Positions 15,818 through 24,222 of a DNA stretch of 64,000 bases are shown here, piece after piece. The position numbers were made by a program, and so were the translations under genes. Origin of the DNA: Tepidamorphus sp. (GTDB lineage Bacteria; Pseudomonadota; Alphaproteobacteria; Rhizobiales; Tepidamorphaceae); NCBI GenBank assembly GCA_028280885.1, contig JANQKY010000100.1, positions 1 to 64,000 of the forward strand, written 5' to 3'. The first letter of the stretch is position 1. Every line of letters begins with the position of its first letter. Below the pieces are notes generated by a model. The model did not search any database. It worked only from the letters and a program-made list of their open reading frames with translations, and was not told the DNA's origin.

Positions 15818-16852
15818 CTACTCGTCGTTCTTGAGGAGTTCGGCCTTGAGATCGAGGCCGACGCCCTTGCAGACGAATTCGGTCGTATAGACCGAGGTGT
15901 AGTCGATGCCGTCCTTGACGACGCCGGCCTTGACCATCTTGTCGTAGAAGCTCTTCTGGCGCTCGTCGGTCATGCAGCCGATGCCCTTGTCCAGCGTGTC
16001 GCCGGAATCGACGATGCCGTATTCCTTCATCTTGCCGATCGAATATTCGATCTGCTCGTCGGTCATCTCCGGATTGTCTTTCTTGATCAGGTCGTTGGCG
16101 GCGGTGTTGTCACCGTAGAGATAGTTGTTCCAGCCGATGATCGAGGCTTCGACGAAGCGCTGGGTGATGTCCGGATTGGCCTCGACATAGTCCTTCATGC
16201 CCTCGATCAGGGTCGAGTAGGTGTCGAAGCCGTAGTCGGCGAGCAGGAACAGGGTCGGCGCCCAGCCGGCTTCCTTCTCGATCGCGAAGGGTTCCGACGT
16301 GATGTAACCCTGCTGCGCGGACTGCTTGTCGGCGATGAACGGCGCCGAGTTGTAGGTATAGGGCTTGTACTGGGCGTCGTTGAAGCCCTCATAGGCCGAC
16401 TTCATCCACAGGAAATAGGAGGAATAGCCGTCCTTCGACAGGAACAGGGTCGGCAGCTTGGCGAGATCTTCGAACGTGGTGACCTCGGTGCCCGGATGGG
16501 CGATCAGGACCTGCGGCTCCTTTTGGAAGATCGCCGCGACCTCCATCACCGGAATGTCCTGCTCGGCGGCGTCGAAGGGCGAGAGCATGTTGCCCTGCAT
16601 GTAGAACTGGATCTTGCCGGCAATCAGCAGCGCCTGATTGGCGGCCTGCGGCCCGCCCGGCACGATCGTCACGTCGAGGCCGTACTTCTCGTAGGTGCCG
16701 TCGGCGACGGCCTGATAGAAGCCGCCGTGCTCGGCCTGGGCCAGCCAGTTGGTGCCGAAGCTGATCTCATCGAGCGCCGATGCCGGCACAGCGAAACCGC
16801 ATGCCGCGATGACCGCCGCAGCCGCCACGGACCTGTTGAACCTAGTCAGCAT
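15818..16852 (-). CDS. ABC transporter substrate-binding protein (NMT1/THI5-like)
   Basis: A 344-residue periplasmic binding protein that feeds the permease and ATPase downstream. Residues 1-25 are a signal peptide (AAAAVIAACGFAVPASA). The mature part starts LDEISFGTNWLAQAEHGGFY, the NMT1/THI5 pattern in which the aromatic and histidine residues surround a pyrimidine-like ligand, and continues YGLDVTIVPGGPQAANQALL. ATG at 16852 is chosen because GGAGAACTGGGA precedes it; upstream frame is unrelated leader. Clade members bind thiamine-pyrimidine, riboflavin, pyrimidine or aromatic sulfonate ligands. With a cytosine-deaminase-like gene in the operon, an aminopyrimidine-type ligand is plausible but unproven. 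Confidence 0.9.
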   Translation of the reverse strand: MLTRFNRSVAAAAVIAACGFAVPASALDEISFGTNWLAQAEHGGFYQAVADGTYEKYGLDVTIVPGGPQAANQALLIAGKIQFYMQGNMLSPFDAAEQDIPVMEVAAIFQKEPQVLIAHPGTEVTTFEDLAKLPTLFLSKDGYSSYFLWMKSAYEGFNDAQYKPYTYNSAPFIADKQSAQQGYITSEPFAIEKEAGWAPTLFLLADYGFDTYSTLIEGMKDYVEANPDITQRFVEASIIGWNNYLYGDNTAANDLIKKDNPEMTDEQIEYSIGKMKEYGIVDSGDTLDKGIGCMTDERQKSFYDKMVKAGVVKDGIDYTSVYTTEFVCKGVGLDLKAELLKNDE

Positions 16853-17326
16853 TCCCAGTTCTCCTTCATGCCTTGCGACCCCGGGCGATCCGGATGTCCT
16901 CTTAATTGCCGGCGTCGGACGCGTGATCCGTTCATATGCTTCCCCTCGGGTGACGACCTTTGCCACCCCGTGCCGTGACGACGATCGGCAGCAAACCGCA
17001 TGCCAGCCGGTCCGGTCAATGAAAACATTCACATCTATTTGGAATCGTTTTAGATTTTTGTTTCTTGCGCGATTTCTGTCCGGGTCGCCTCGTGCCTGCG
17101 TTTCTCGTTCGCCTGCCTGTTTTGCGGGCAGACGCGCAATTTGGGACCCTAGCATCAGGATTGCGGGATAGACCAGACTGGGTGGAGAGAAACTGGGCCA
17201 ATAGAAAACGGGCAAGGCGATATCGAACCGCGTGCCGGCCGTCACCGGAGTGTCATCACGGTATATCGGCGAAGCGGGTATTACAGCGAATCACGTAAAC
17301 GCGGCTTCATTGGGAGGATGACGGGG
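16853..17326. other. Divergent leader region between the ABC operon and the phosphodiesterase
   Basis: A 474-bp gap with no convincing gene. Its middle (17020-17080) is markedly AT-rich against the background and holds TTTTAGATTTTTGTTT, a likely promoter area for the leftward operon. Read leftward, TTGACC occurs just before a GC-rich leader of about 170 nt. I looked for a TPP, guanidine or other named riboswitch consensus and saw none, but the long leader before a transporter operon could hold a regulatory RNA. Confidence 0.4.
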
Positions 17327-18121
17327 ATGCTGATCGCGCAACTATCGGATCTGCACTATCGGCTGGAGGGAGACCGACTGTTCGGACAGGTCGATCCGCA
17401 CCGGGCGCTCGCCGCTGCGATCGAGCATGTTCGCGGGCTCAATCCGCAGCCCGATGTGGTGATCCTGTCGGGCGATCTGGTGAATGACGGCGGGGCGGAG
17501 GAGTATGCCGGCCTTGCCCGGATGCTGCGGCGGTTGCCGATGCCGGTCTACGCGGTGCCCGGCAACCACGACCGGCGCGAACTGACGCGCGAGCATCTGG
17601 CCTTTACCGGCGTGATGCCGGCGGACGGGCCGCTGCGCTTCGTCGTCGACGACTATCCCGTCCGCCTGATCTGTCTCGACAGCCTTGCCAAGGGCGTGCA
17701 TTCGGGCCGGCTCGGCGCCGAGCAGATCGACTGGCTGAACTGCGAGCTTGCCGCAGCGCCCGACCGGCCGACCGCGATTTTCCTGCATCACCCGCCCTTC
17801 CGGACCGGGATCGGCTTCATGGACGAGATCATGCTGGAGGATGCGCCGGCGCTGGCCGAGGTGGTGGCCCGGCACCCTCAGGTCGGCCTCGTGGCGGCGG
17901 GCCATGTGCACCGGGTCATCCAGACGCGCTTCGCCGGCACGCTCGCCGTCACCGCGCCAGCGACGTCGCATCAGGTGGTGCTTGCGCTTTCGCCCGACAT
18001 TCCGGTCGCCTGGGTCGGCGAGCCGGCGGGCTGCCTCCTGCATCTGTGGACGCAGGACGCCGGGATCGTCAGCCACCTGAGCCCGGTCGGCGATTTCGGC
18101 GGCCCGCAGAGCTTCGGCTGA
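17327..18121 (+). CDS. CpdA-like cyclic-nucleotide phosphodiesterase (metallophosphoesterase)
   Basis: A 264-residue binuclear-metal phosphoesterase. The motifs in order are QLSDLHYRL (D and H), ILSGDLVNDG (GDxVxxG), VPGNHDRRE (GNHD), IFLHHPPF and AAGHVHRVIQT (GHxH), matching class III cAMP phosphodiesterases (CpdA/Rv0805). ATG at 17327 has GGGAGG nine bases upstream; an ATG at 17318 abuts the same GGAGG and is unlikely. It stands alone. A class III cyclase is present in this window at 127-1359, so a cAMP turnover role is possible, though many relatives hydrolyse other phosphodiesters. Confidence 0.88.
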   Translation: MLIAQLSDLHYRLEGDRLFGQVDPHRALAAAIEHVRGLNPQPDVVILSGDLVNDGGAEEYAGLARMLRRLPMPVYAVPGNHDRRELTREHLAFTGVMPADGPLRFVVDDYPVRLICLDSLAKGVHSGRLGAEQIDWLNCELAAAPDRPTAIFLHHPPFRTGIGFMDEIMLEDAPALAEVVARHPQVGLVAAGHVHRVIQTRFAGTLAVTAPATSHQVVLALSPDIPVAWVGEPAGCLLHLWTQDAGIVSHLSPVGDFGGPQSFG

Positions 18122-18147
18122 GCCCGGTCTGACCTTGCTGCCGGACT

Positions 18148-19083
18148 TTATGGGCAGACGGTCATCTTGAGCTTCACATAGCCCGTGCAGCTGTGATTGC
18201 CGTTGACGTCGTCATAGGCCCAGGCATAGGCGTTCTTGCGGCAGGCCTTGTGCACGAAGGAGACGTAGTCGCTGTCGGGCACGGGTCCTTTCTTGCAAGC
18301 CTTCTTGACCGCCTGTGTGCGGTCCGGGTCATCCTTGAAGCTCGGGCAGCAATAGAGGATCGCCTGGTCGTCGTCGGCCTTGTAGCCGAAGCCGCCGACC
18401 GAGGTGCCCGCCGTCAGCTTCTCGCAGGGCGAGAAGCAGCCGATGACGTCGTTGGTCGCCGGGTCGCGCGCCTTCAGGTTGACCTTCTTGTATTGCGGAT
18501 ACTTTCCGTTAGAGCTTAAGTCCGCCTTCTTGGGGCAGGCGGAGTTGGAGAACCGGTTGCAGTTGACGTTTACGCAAGCGTCATTGTCGACCGTGCCGCT
18601 CGCCTTCAGCTTGAAGGGCAGGGTGTAGCCGTCGACCTGGCTGATATCGTAGAACGTCACCGCCTTGCTCACATCGCAGCCGTGGCCGACGCAGGCGAAG
18701 GTCGGCTCGACGAGCGAATCGATTGCCGGCTGGCAGCCCGCCGCGGGGCAGGGCGGCAGGGTCTGGCCGATCTCGCAGTTCTGGCCATCCCCATCGCAGC
18801 CGACCTTGGGCCAGACGCGGGCGGACGGCACGCCCGCCGGATCGATGGAATAAGTGTAGGACTTGCCCTTCTTGATCTTGACGATGTCCGGTGCGCCGGT
18901 GATGTTCTGCTGCTGCATCCAGATCTTGTAGCCGCATTTGTTCTTGACGGTCAGCGAATTGACCTTTTGCGCGGCGATCGGGCTGTAGCCGCCCGTACTC
19001 CCACCGGCATCGGCGGGCGACGCCGCGGCCAGGGCCAGTCCGACAAGAGCGGCGGTGAAGACGCCTGTCCATGAGATCCGCAT
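18148..19083 (-). CDS. Secreted thaumatin-family (PR-5-like) cysteine-rich protein
   Basis: A 311-residue exported protein with a signal peptide ending near residue 27 (ALAAASPADAGG). The mature part follows the thaumatin plan: NKCGYKIWMQQ at the first strand, SARVWPKVGC, an acidic and Cys-rich block, DSLVEPTFAC, FYDISQVDGYTLP, CNRFSNSACP, ILYCCP, a long insert, then ACRKNAYAWAYDDVNGNHSC and a C-terminal KMTVCP. The FYDxSxVDGxxxP and AYxxAYDD motifs are diagnostic. About twenty cysteines fit a disulfide-rich extracellular fold. Plant homologues bind or cleave beta-glucans; the bacterial role is unknown. It is convergent with the phosphodiesterase and monocistronic. Confidence 0.83.
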   Translation of the reverse strand: MRISWTGVFTAALVGLALAAASPADAGGSTGGYSPIAAQKVNSLTVKNKCGYKIWMQQQNITGAPDIVKIKKGKSYTYSIDPAGVPSARVWPKVGCDGDGQNCEIGQTLPPCPAAGCQPAIDSLVEPTFACVGHGCDVSKAVTFYDISQVDGYTLPFKLKASGTVDNDACVNVNCNRFSNSACPKKADLSSNGKYPQYKKVNLKARDPATNDVIGCFSPCEKLTAGTSVGGFGYKADDDQAILYCCPSFKDDPDRTQAVKKACKKGPVPDSDYVSFVHKACRKNAYAWAYDDVNGNHSCTGYVKLKMTVCP

Positions 19084-19171
19084 CGTTAAGGCCCTCCCGG
19101 TTGCGTATCGTCTCGGCAGTCAATTCCCTTGCGGCAGTGTAGCCGATTTCCGATCGGCGTGCGGGAAAGCG

Positions 19172-19966
19172 TCAACGCGATTTGATGCGCGACAGGGGAT
19201 AGGCGGTGATTTCGCCGAGCAGCTTGGTATAGCCGGTAACGACGTGATCGAAGATCCGCGCGCCGATCTCAGGCGTCGCGGCGGCGGCATTGCCGGCGAC
19301 GCCGGCTGGATGGATGTCCTGGGCCTGCCAGCCGATGCCGACGCCGCCGACATAGGTGAGCTTCTCGGTGTCCCCCTCGATCTCCGCCATCACGGGCTGA
19401 AAATCTTCCGCCTTGTCCATGCGGACCAGATCGGGCCGAAGATGCAGGACGAGCGACGTCTCGACGAGGCCGCCATGGATGCCGTGGCGCTCCTCCTCGG
19501 CCGGGATCAGCCCGTCGGGCAGGCCCATGTGCCACCAGTTCGAGGAGACGCAGAGCATCTGGCGGCGGACGCGCAATTCGCGGGCGACGATCTCCATCAC
19601 CTGCGGCTGGCCGCCATGGGCATTGACGAACAGAAGCTTGCGGATGCCGGCGCGGGCGACGCTCTCGCCGATCTCGCGCCATAGCGCAATCAGCGTTTCG
19701 ACCGGCAAGGTCAATGTGCCCGGATAGTCGATATGCTCGTTCGACTTGCCGACCGGCATCAGCGGCAACAACAGCACGGGAAGCTCTGGAACCGCCTCGA
19801 CGGCCGCTTCGGCGATGCGCCCGGCGATCAGCGCGTCGGTTTCGACCGGCAGGTGTGGTCCATGCTGCTCGATTGCGCCGACCGGCAGCACGGCGACGGT
19901 GCTTTCGGGATCGAGATTGTCGAAATCGACGGTGGTCAGGTCTTGCCAGCGACGGGCGCGGGTCAT
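19172..19966 (-). CDS. Creatininase-family amidohydrolase, copy 1
   Basis: A 264-residue metal-dependent amidohydrolase. VLPVGAIEQHGPHLPVETDA carries the conserved E-x-HG-P-H-L-P-x-x-x-D metal motif, NAHGGQPQVMEIVARELR the HGG motif, and EERHGIHGGLVETSLVLHLRPD the HAG/GxxET motif. Catalytic residues all appear intact. Family members open creatinine, mycofactocin or related lactam/amide rings. ATG at 19966 has GGAG seven bases upstream; longer in-frame starts are not supported. It is divergent, with a 46-bp gap, from the RidA/LysE/creatininase-2 operon, and is a paralogue of 21031-21825. Confidence 0.9.
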   Translation of the reverse strand: MTRARRWQDLTTVDFDNLDPESTVAVLPVGAIEQHGPHLPVETDALIAGRIAEAAVEAVPELPVLLLPLMPVGKSNEHIDYPGTLTLPVETLIALWREIGESVARAGIRKLLFVNAHGGQPQVMEIVARELRVRRQMLCVSSNWWHMGLPDGLIPAEEERHGIHGGLVETSLVLHLRPDLVRMDKAEDFQPVMAEIEGDTEKLTYVGGVGIGWQAQDIHPAGVAGNAAAATPEIGARIFDHVVTGYTKLLGEITAYPLSRIKSR

Positions 19967-20012
19967 TAGCGTCTCCGTTGAACGCAGTCGTAGTAGGATC
20001 GATGGAAGGCCC

Positions 20013-20402
20013 ATGCTAACGCATCACACGCCCGCGGGCATCTGCCCGCCATTTGCGAATTACAGTCACGGTGTCGAGGTGGCGCCCGGCGCCCGGTACG
20101 TGTTCTGCTCGGGCCAGCTCGGCATCGATCCGGACCGTGACATTCCCGCCGGCATCGAGGACCAGACCCGGCTGTGCTTCGAGAATATCGGCGCGATCCT
20201 CGGCTCCGCCGGCATGACGCTCGATAACATCGTCCGGCTGAACACCTTCGTGATCGACCGGGCCTATCTCGACGGCTACATGACCATACGCGACCAATAT
20301 GTCGCCGATCCGCCGCCGGCCTCCACGCTGGTGATCGCGTCGGGCTTCGCCCGGCCGGAATTCCTGATCGAGATCGAGGCGATCGCCGCGCAGGCGGCCT
20401 GA
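20013..20402 (+). CDS. RidA/YjgF family enamine/imine deaminase
   Basis: A 129-residue protein of the Rid superfamily, which hydrolyses reactive enamine/imine intermediates from PLP enzymes or ring-opening. FANYSHGVEVAPGARYVFCS, QLGIDPDRDIP, QTRLCFENIGAILGSAGMTL and the C-terminal FLIEIEAIAAQA are the family blocks; the usual substrate-binding arginine is in GFARPEF. ATG at 20013 has GGAAGG upstream. It begins 46 bp from the divergent creatininase and 15 bp before the LysE gene. Position in a cluster of two amidohydrolases suggests it clears an imine product. Confidence 0.9.
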   Translation: MLTHHTPAGICPPFANYSHGVEVAPGARYVFCSGQLGIDPDRDIPAGIEDQTRLCFENIGAILGSAGMTLDNIVRLNTFVIDRAYLDGYMTIRDQYVADPPPASTLVIASGFARPEFLIEIEAIAAQAA

Positions 20403-20417
20403 GGGGAGGATATCTCA

Positions 20418-21026
20418 ATGACCGCCTATACCGCCGTTCTGGGACCGCTCGCTGCCGTCTGGCTGGTCGGGGTCGTGACGCCGGGGCCCAATTTCCTGGT
20501 CACCATGCACATGGCGGCCCGGCACGGGCGGCGCGCGGCGCTTCTGACCGTTGCCGGGATCACCGTCGGCCTGTCGTTCTGGGCCGTTGCCGGGTTGCTC
20601 GGCATCAAGATCCTGTTCGCCACCGTCCCGGTCGCAGCCCTTGCGGTGAAGCTTCTGGGCGGCGGCTATCTGATCTGGATGGGTATCCGGATGTGGCGCA
20701 GCGCCGGTGCCGCGCCGTCTGCCGCCCCGGTCTCGGCGACAAGCGCCTTCCGGCTCGGCCTGCTCACCAATCTCGCCAACGCCAAGACGGCGGCGTTCGC
20801 CGCCTCGCTGTTTGCCGTCGCCGTGCCGGCCGGAGCCGGATTTGACCTCTATGCGGCGGCCTTCCTGACGATCGTGTCGATGTCGGCGCTGTGGTACGGG
20901 ATGTGCGGCATCCTCGGCTCCGGCGGCGCGGTGATGCGGGTCTATGAGCGGTTCCACGCCTGGCTGATGCGGATCGCCGGCGCGATCTTCGTCGGCTTCG
21001 GCGCGAAGCTGGCGCTGGAGCGGTAG
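20418..21026 (+). CDS. LysE/RhtB family amino-acid exporter
   Basis: A 202-residue inner-membrane protein with about six helices, exporting amino acids or analogues. The family signature GVVTPGPNFLVTMHMAARHG is at residues 17-36, and FRLGLLTNLANAKTAAFAASLF matches the mid-protein LxNPKA-type motif (here NLANAKT). ATG at 20418 is preceded by GGGAGGATATCTCA. It lies between the RidA gene (15 bp upstream) and the second creatininase (4 bp downstream). It may expel an amino acid or amine formed by the amidohydrolases. Confidence 0.9.
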   Translation: MTAYTAVLGPLAAVWLVGVVTPGPNFLVTMHMAARHGRRAALLTVAGITVGLSFWAVAGLLGIKILFATVPVAALAVKLLGGGYLIWMGIRMWRSAGAAPSAAPVSATSAFRLGLLTNLANAKTAAFAASLFAVAVPAGAGFDLYAAAFLTIVSMSALWYGMCGILGSGGAVMRVYERFHAWLMRIAGAIFVGFGAKLALER

Positions 21027-21030
21027 GCTG

Positions 21031-21825
21031 GTGATCCCGCCCCATCGCCACTGGTCGCATCTGACCACCGCCGATTTCGACACCGATACATCGGGCTGGA
21101 TCGCCATCCTGCCGATCGCGGCGACCGAGCAGCACGGGCCGCATCTGCCGACGGGCACCGATACGATGATCGGCGAGGGGCTGCTGGACCACGCCATTGC
21201 CAGGCTTCCCGGCGATCTGCCGGCCCTCGTGCTGCCGACGCTCGCCGTTGGCAAGAGCGATGAGCATGACGGCTTTGCCGGCACGCTCAGCCTGGACGCG
21301 AGGACGCTGATCGACGTGCTGGAGGCCTATGGCGACAGTGTTGCGCGGGCCGGGCTCCGGAAACTGGTGATCCTGAACTCCCACGGCGGCAACAGCGAGG
21401 CGATGGGGATCGCCGGGCGGACCTTGCGAATTCGCCATCGCATGCTGGTGGTCGCGACGAGCTGGGCGCGGCTTGGGTATCCCGCCGGGCTGTTCCCGGA
21501 GGATGAAATCGCCCACGGCATCCACGCCGGCGATGTCGAGACCTCGCTGATGCTGGCGCTTCGGCCGGATCTCGTGCGGCGGGATCGGTGCGGCGACTTC
21601 GTGCCGGCTTCCGTTTCGATGGTCGACGAATTCGCGGTGCTGCGCGGGCATGGTCGGATGGCGTTTTCCTGGACGCTGAAGGATCTGAGCGAGACCGGCG
21701 CCTGCGGCGATGCGTCGGCCGCGACGGCTGAGAAAGGGGAGGCGGCGGCCGACTACGCGGTCGGGCAGTTCCTGGGGCTTTTGTACGACATTCACCGGTT
21801 CGACCCGGCGCGGCTTGCCGGGTAG
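21031..21825 (+). CDS. Creatininase-family amidohydrolase, copy 2
   Basis: A 264-residue paralogue of 19172-19966. ILPIAATEQHGPHLPTGTDT is the metal motif, NSHGGNSEAMGIAGRTLR the HGG block, and EIAHGIHAGDVETSLMLALR the GxxET block; all metal ligands are kept. GTG at 21031, four bases after the LysE stop, indicates translational coupling in a ridA-lysE-creatininase operon. The two paralogues differ strongly outside motifs, so this is an old duplication with probable substrate divergence. Substrate unknown. Confidence 0.9.
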   Translation: MIPPHRHWSHLTTADFDTDTSGWIAILPIAATEQHGPHLPTGTDTMIGEGLLDHAIARLPGDLPALVLPTLAVGKSDEHDGFAGTLSLDARTLIDVLEAYGDSVARAGLRKLVILNSHGGNSEAMGIAGRTLRIRHRMLVVATSWARLGYPAGLFPEDEIAHGIHAGDVETSLMLALRPDLVRRDRCGDFVPASVSMVDEFAVLRGHGRMAFSWTLKDLSETGACGDASAATAEKGEAAADYAVGQFLGLLYDIHRFDPARLAG

Positions 21826-21890
21826 GTGGGCGGTATCCGGTTCAGCGGAGATGGGGCTTTGATTTTCAGCTTGGCCACCCACTCCGCTGT

Positions 21891-22112
21891 CATGCCCGGA
21901 CTTGTTCCGGGCATCCATGAACACCGCCGTCAGAATAGACGCACGCGATTGTGTTCATGGATTGCCGGGACAAGCCCGGCAATGACACCAGGGGACAAGC
22001 CCGGCAATGACACGGAGAGGGAATGGCGGGCGGTACTAGGACACCGCTTCCATTGAGGAAGTCAGAGTTGATGACCTCCGGCTTGATGGTTGAATGAGTC
22101 CATGTCCCACCA
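21891..22112. repeat. REP-like inverted repeat plus mosaic repeat, copy B
   Basis: At 21891-21990 two near-identical arms of about 35 bp face each other. The left arm runs from CATGCCCGGACTTGTTCCGG to CCATGAACAC, the right from GTGTTCATGG to GCCGGGACAAGCCCGGCAAT, around a 26-bp loop. GGGACAAGCCCGGCAATGAC is then directly repeated (start 21967 and 21992). Bases 22030-22112 share ordered blocks with 4487-4615. No gene fits the 21826-22204 gap. Such REP-like palindromes are common between genes in Rhizobiales. Confidence 0.78.
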
Positions 22113-22204
22113 CCGTCGTTTGCCGAAAACGCTATGCCCGGCAATCGGTTAATCGACGTCTCCGGACTTAAGTCGGACAGTAGTGGGGGAGGTGGCTGTA
22201 CCTG

Positions 22205-24079
22205 TTACGCCTTGCGATCGTCCGCCGTGGCCGACCCCTCGGGTGATCCCTCCGGCGGATAGGCCAGCGTGTCGGTCAACTCCCCGCGCTCGCCGCTCTC
22301 GAAATCGGGGAACGGCAGCGAACCGCTCTCGCGCCACCGCCTCACGCGCGTGCGCGCCGCCTCCGGGCCACCGGTGTCGGGCGGTTCGTCGCGGCGCAGA
22401 TAGAGCGTCTGCGAGGGAAAGGCGAAGCCGGAACCGTTCTCGGCGACGATGTCGATCATCCGGAGCAGCAGGTCCTCGCGAACGGCGAGATAGTCCTCCC
22501 AGGTCGCGGTGCGGATATAGGCGAAGACCTCGATCTCGTAGGCGCTGTCGGCAAAGGCGAACAGTCGGGCGCGGGCCGGATCGGCGGAGACCTGCGGATG
22601 GGCGATGAACAGGGCGCGCAGATCGGCCAGGATGCAGCGAAGCTGGTCCGGCGTCGTCTCGTAGCGCAGGCCGATGCGCATCCTGAGCAGCATCTGGTCG
22701 CGCTTGCCGAAATTCTCGATATTGGCAGACGCGAATTCGTGGTTCGGGATGGTGATCAGCGTGCGGTCGAGGCCGCGCAGGCGGCTTGAGCGCAGGCCGA
22801 CCGATTCAAGCGTGCCGAGATGGCCGCCGATGCGGCAGAAATCGCCGACCTGGACGGCCCGGTCGGTGAGCAGGATGGCGCCGCCGAGTAGGTTCTGCAG
22901 CGAGCTTTGCGCGGCCAGCGCCACCGCGATGCCGCCGACGCCGAGGCCGGTGATGATGCCGCTGACCGGCACGCCGAGGCGCTGCAGCGCCAGCACCACC
23001 AGTCCGACGGCGGCGAGCAGCGAGAAGATCCGGAACACCAGGCTGACGGCGGTCAGGTCGGCGGGCCGCCGGTTGAGCCGGGCCAGCGTCACGAACAGAT
23101 GTTCGGCGATGCGCACCGCCAGGAAGGCGAACAGCACGGCGCCGAGCGTGAAGGTCGCCGTCCACAGGAATTCGAGGATTTCGAGCAGCGGGCCGCGCAG
23201 CCGCAATTCCCGGTCGACCGACCAGTCGAGCAGGACGCTGAGCGCCATCAGCACGGCCGGCAGGATCATCGCCCGCAGCGCCATGCGCAGCGTGCTCTCG
23301 CCGTCGCGCCTGAGACGCCGCCCGGCCCAGAACGCACCGGCCGCGGCGGCGATCGCCAGGAGATGCAGCAGCGTTGCCGCGGCGAGCTTCCAGGCGGGCA
23401 CGAACAGGATCTCGACGCGCGCCCAGTCCGGCGTCGACAGCCGGTTCTGCTCGCCGAGCAGCCGGGTCAGCAGCGGGCCGACGCCGACGCGGAAGACCTG
23501 GTAGACGTCGATCGGCAGATAGCCCGGCTGTTTCGGCTCGGCGCGGACGGCCTCGTAGAATTGCGGGGCGTCGATGACGGTCTGGCGGGTGAAGCGGAAG
23601 CCCGGCGGCTCGCCCGGCGCGTCGATGGCCTCGAGCACGATGTCGGTATCCGGCACGACCCAGCGGCTAAGGTCCTGCCGGTCGACCTGGCGGGCGTCCG
23701 GGATCCAGTCGAGCGGGACGGGATCGATGCGGCTCAGCACCTCGTAGAGCATCAGCAGTGCGTCGACGCCGATATCGGCCTGCAATTCGCGTGGCAGGTC
23801 GTCGATGTCGAGCAGGCGCACGCCGCGCTGCAGCAGCAGGTCGTCGAGCTGGCGCGAGGGGACGCGGTCGCGGGCGCGAAACGCTTCCTCGACCTCGCGA
23901 TTGAGCGATTCGATCGTCGCGCGCGGACTGTCCATCGCCGGCGGCCGCAGCGGGTTGCCGGAGCCTTGCGCATATGCCGTCGCCGCCGCGAGGAAGCATA
24001 GGGCGCAAGCAAGGGCGAGGGGACGAATAACGCGGTGGATAGCGGTCAGGACGCGGACACTCTTCTGGCCAGGGATCAT
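22205..24079 (-). CDS. MscS-family mechanosensitive ion channel with large periplasmic N-terminus
   Basis: A 624-residue inner-membrane channel. A signal-like segment (residues about 15-38, ending AAATAYAQ) precedes a periplasmic region of about 200 residues, then several helices and the MscS core. The pore helix is SGIITGLGVGGIAVALAAQSS, followed by LQNLLGGAILLTDRAVQVGDF, the family beta-domain signature. The C-terminal domain ends YLRRDEPP with an acidic tail. Start at 24079 is the best of several; no strong Shine-Dalgarno is visible. It resembles the large MscK/YbdG-type channels that guard against hypoosmotic shock. It stands alone. Confidence 0.88.
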   Translation of the reverse strand: MIPGQKSVRVLTAIHRVIRPLALACALCFLAAATAYAQGSGNPLRPPAMDSPRATIESLNREVEEAFRARDRVPSRQLDDLLLQRGVRLLDIDDLPRELQADIGVDALLMLYEVLSRIDPVPLDWIPDARQVDRQDLSRWVVPDTDIVLEAIDAPGEPPGFRFTRQTVIDAPQFYEAVRAEPKQPGYLPIDVYQVFRVGVGPLLTRLLGEQNRLSTPDWARVEILFVPAWKLAAATLLHLLAIAAAAGAFWAGRRLRRDGESTLRMALRAMILPAVLMALSVLLDWSVDRELRLRGPLLEILEFLWTATFTLGAVLFAFLAVRIAEHLFVTLARLNRRPADLTAVSLVFRIFSLLAAVGLVVLALQRLGVPVSGIITGLGVGGIAVALAAQSSLQNLLGGAILLTDRAVQVGDFCRIGGHLGTLESVGLRSSRLRGLDRTLITIPNHEFASANIENFGKRDQMLLRMRIGLRYETTPDQLRCILADLRALFIAHPQVSADPARARLFAFADSAYEIEVFAYIRTATWEDYLAVREDLLLRMIDIVAENGSGFAFPSQTLYLRRDEPPDTGGPEAARTRVRRWRESGSLPFPDFESGERGELTDTLAYPPEGSPEGSATADDRKA

Positions 24080-24222
24080 CAAGGGGGAGCATAGAAAAGT
24101 TGCCGGGCTAAGGAAACTGCACATCCAGATTGACAGGCACGACAACGGACGGTTGACAATCCCGCGCGAACGTTAACGCTTGGGTTGCCACGCGGGCCTA
24201 AGACGAGGAGCCGGACACGCGC

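Noticed and set aside
15818..17245. A 475-residue version of the ABC binding protein
   Set aside because: The additional N-terminus is unrelated to the family and lies upstream of a well placed Shine-Dalgarno, start and signal peptide.
16853..17326. Possible TPP or guanidine riboswitch ahead of the ABC operon
   Set aside because: I looked for the thi-box and ACGR/ykkC-type consensus segments and did not see a convincing match, so no riboswitch is called.
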